Positions 63,053 through 64,000 of a stretch of DNA of 64,000 bases are shown one piece after another (the stretch's first letter is position 1; each line of letters starts with the position of its first letter). Both the position numbers and the translations under genes were made by a program. Below the pieces are notes generated by a model. That model searched no databases, was not told the origin of the DNA, and saw nothing but the letters and a program-made list of their open reading frames with translations. This DNA is from Scatophagus argus (taxonomy: Eukaryota > Chordata > Actinopteri > Scatophagidae): the NCBI RefSeq assembly GCF_020382885.2, contig NC_058493.1:28336999-28400998 (forward strand), in the 5' to 3' direction.

Positions 63053-64000
63053 CGAGATGAGCCGAGTCCCGATCCGTGTGCGAACAAAAAGAAGAGAGAG
63101 AGAGAGACGCTTTCAGACCCCACTTCCTGTCCACTTTCCTGTCTTCACCTCATCTTAGCGAGCGTCGCACTGCGAGACGTCCTCAGGTCTCCTCGCTGGC
63201 CTTCCTTTGCTTCCTTTTCCCGTCCCTCCTCCGAATCCGAATTGACTTTGTTTCCCTCCGTGCAGCAGAAAACAGGGAGGATGAGTGAGTCACCAACAGA
63301 TTACCCACAAGTCTCCACGTGGGCTGCAAAATGCAGCGTGGACGTTCAGGCCCTGAGGTGTTCAGCTTCCTGCCACACGCGGCATTCTGCAGCTTCGCGG
63401 CGTTAGAGCTGAGCCTCGCGACGTTTCGATCGGGCGAGCGGAGTAACGGCGAGTCCGAAACGTCTCGGAGCAGCTTGGCGTTGGACTGGAACGTAAACTG
63501 GTGGTTGAAGCTGAGCAGGACGCGAGTTTGGACCAAAAAGCTGATGAAGCGTTTGCTTGTTGGTTTGTCTGCGTAAACTTTAATTTCCCCTCCTGACTGA
63601 AGCTGCACTTCATCGATTCTCAAAGAGGAAACTTCCACTGAAGCTTCTGCGTTTTTCTTTTTTGCATCAGTCCTAAATTGACTCTAAGATCAATAATCAG
63701 GTTTCCCGGATGTTTAAATTAGAATAAGGAGGGACGTAACGATGGCGTTACCTTAATCAACTTCCTGCAGCGTGTCGGTCGGTGACACCGTGTACAGACG
63801 TCTCAATTTGAAAACATATTGGTGTTTCCTGTCCTTTGGGGGTGTGTGTGTGTGTGTGTGTGTGCTGACGTGTTGATGTCCACGCGTGGGGCCCATCACG
63901 ACCTCTGAGGACGAACAGGCTTTGGTTTGTCAACACTAATTACCCCTGACAGACGGCAGGTGTGCTCGTCTGTTGATCGCAGTGGTGTAGCTTAAACCAG
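63053..64000 (+). other. cttn: cttn 3' UTR (incomplete)
   Basis: From the stop at 63050-63052 to the window end I see no AATAAA, so the UTR probably continues. It contains a (GA)n stretch near 63094-63108 and a (GT)n tract at 63842-63864. Confidence 0.6.
63842..63864. repeat. (GT)n microsatellite
   Basis: About 11 GT units in the predicted cttn 3' UTR. Confidence 0.9.

Overview
The window looks like teleost fish genomic DNA, probably from a ray-finned fish with compact introns. Reasons: intron-split vertebrate genes with canonical GT-AG junctions; fish-type interspersed repeats (a tRNA-derived SINE, a Tc1/mariner relic, a Rex1/CR1-like LINE remnant, a 5'-truncated L1-like insertion); many (CA)n tracts; and the neighbouring pair liprin-alpha-1 / cortactin, which are also neighbours in mammals. 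Every protein-coding gene I can support is on the + strand.

Layout. (1) 1-289: the last two coding exons of an upstream gene I do not recognise. (2) 290-3671: a repeat-rich intergenic stretch with a SINE, a dead Tc1-like element and a diverged duplicated repeat. (3) 3672-9892: a complete 13-exon gene for an 865-residue secretory-pathway protein with a signal peptide, a cysteine-containing N-terminal region, a tandem Thr/Pro/Trp repeat, a zona pellucida (ZP) domain, a furin-type site and a C-terminal membrane anchor. (4) 11367-15532: a 6-exon, 361-residue paralogue made by tandem duplication of the ZP-to-C-terminus exons, with a different signal-peptide exon in front. (5) About 16.4-50.1 kb: ppfia1 (liprin-alpha-1), reconstructed start to stop with at least four optional in-frame segments and a C-terminal switch exon. 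(6) About 51.1-63.05 kb, with 3' UTR running off the window: cttn (cortactin), reconstructed start to stop with 6.5 actin-binding repeats and an SH3 domain.

I joined exons by hand from splice consensus, phase agreement and protein-family memory. The four complete coding models all come out as exact multiples of three: 2598, 1086, 3738 (with three conserved cassettes) and 1602 nt. ppfia1 and cttn products meet at the cell cortex: liprin-alpha scaffolds LAR-type phosphatases and focal-adhesion/presynaptic complexes, and cortactin stabilises Arp2/3-branched actin. The ZP proteins are predicted cell-surface or shed filament-forming glycoproteins with no visible functional tie to the other two.

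The most interesting signals: the cttn exon for repeat 6 has a (TG)n acceptor tract and a GC instead of GT donor, on the exon whose mammalian counterpart is alternatively skipped; the ZP paralogue acquired a new phase-matched signal exon; the two ZP copies have reciprocally lost poly(A) signals; a candidate 6-nt microexon and an unfamiliar Tyr/Pro-rich cassette lie in ppfia1; and a 57-bp repeat array alternates in pairs inside ZP gene 1.
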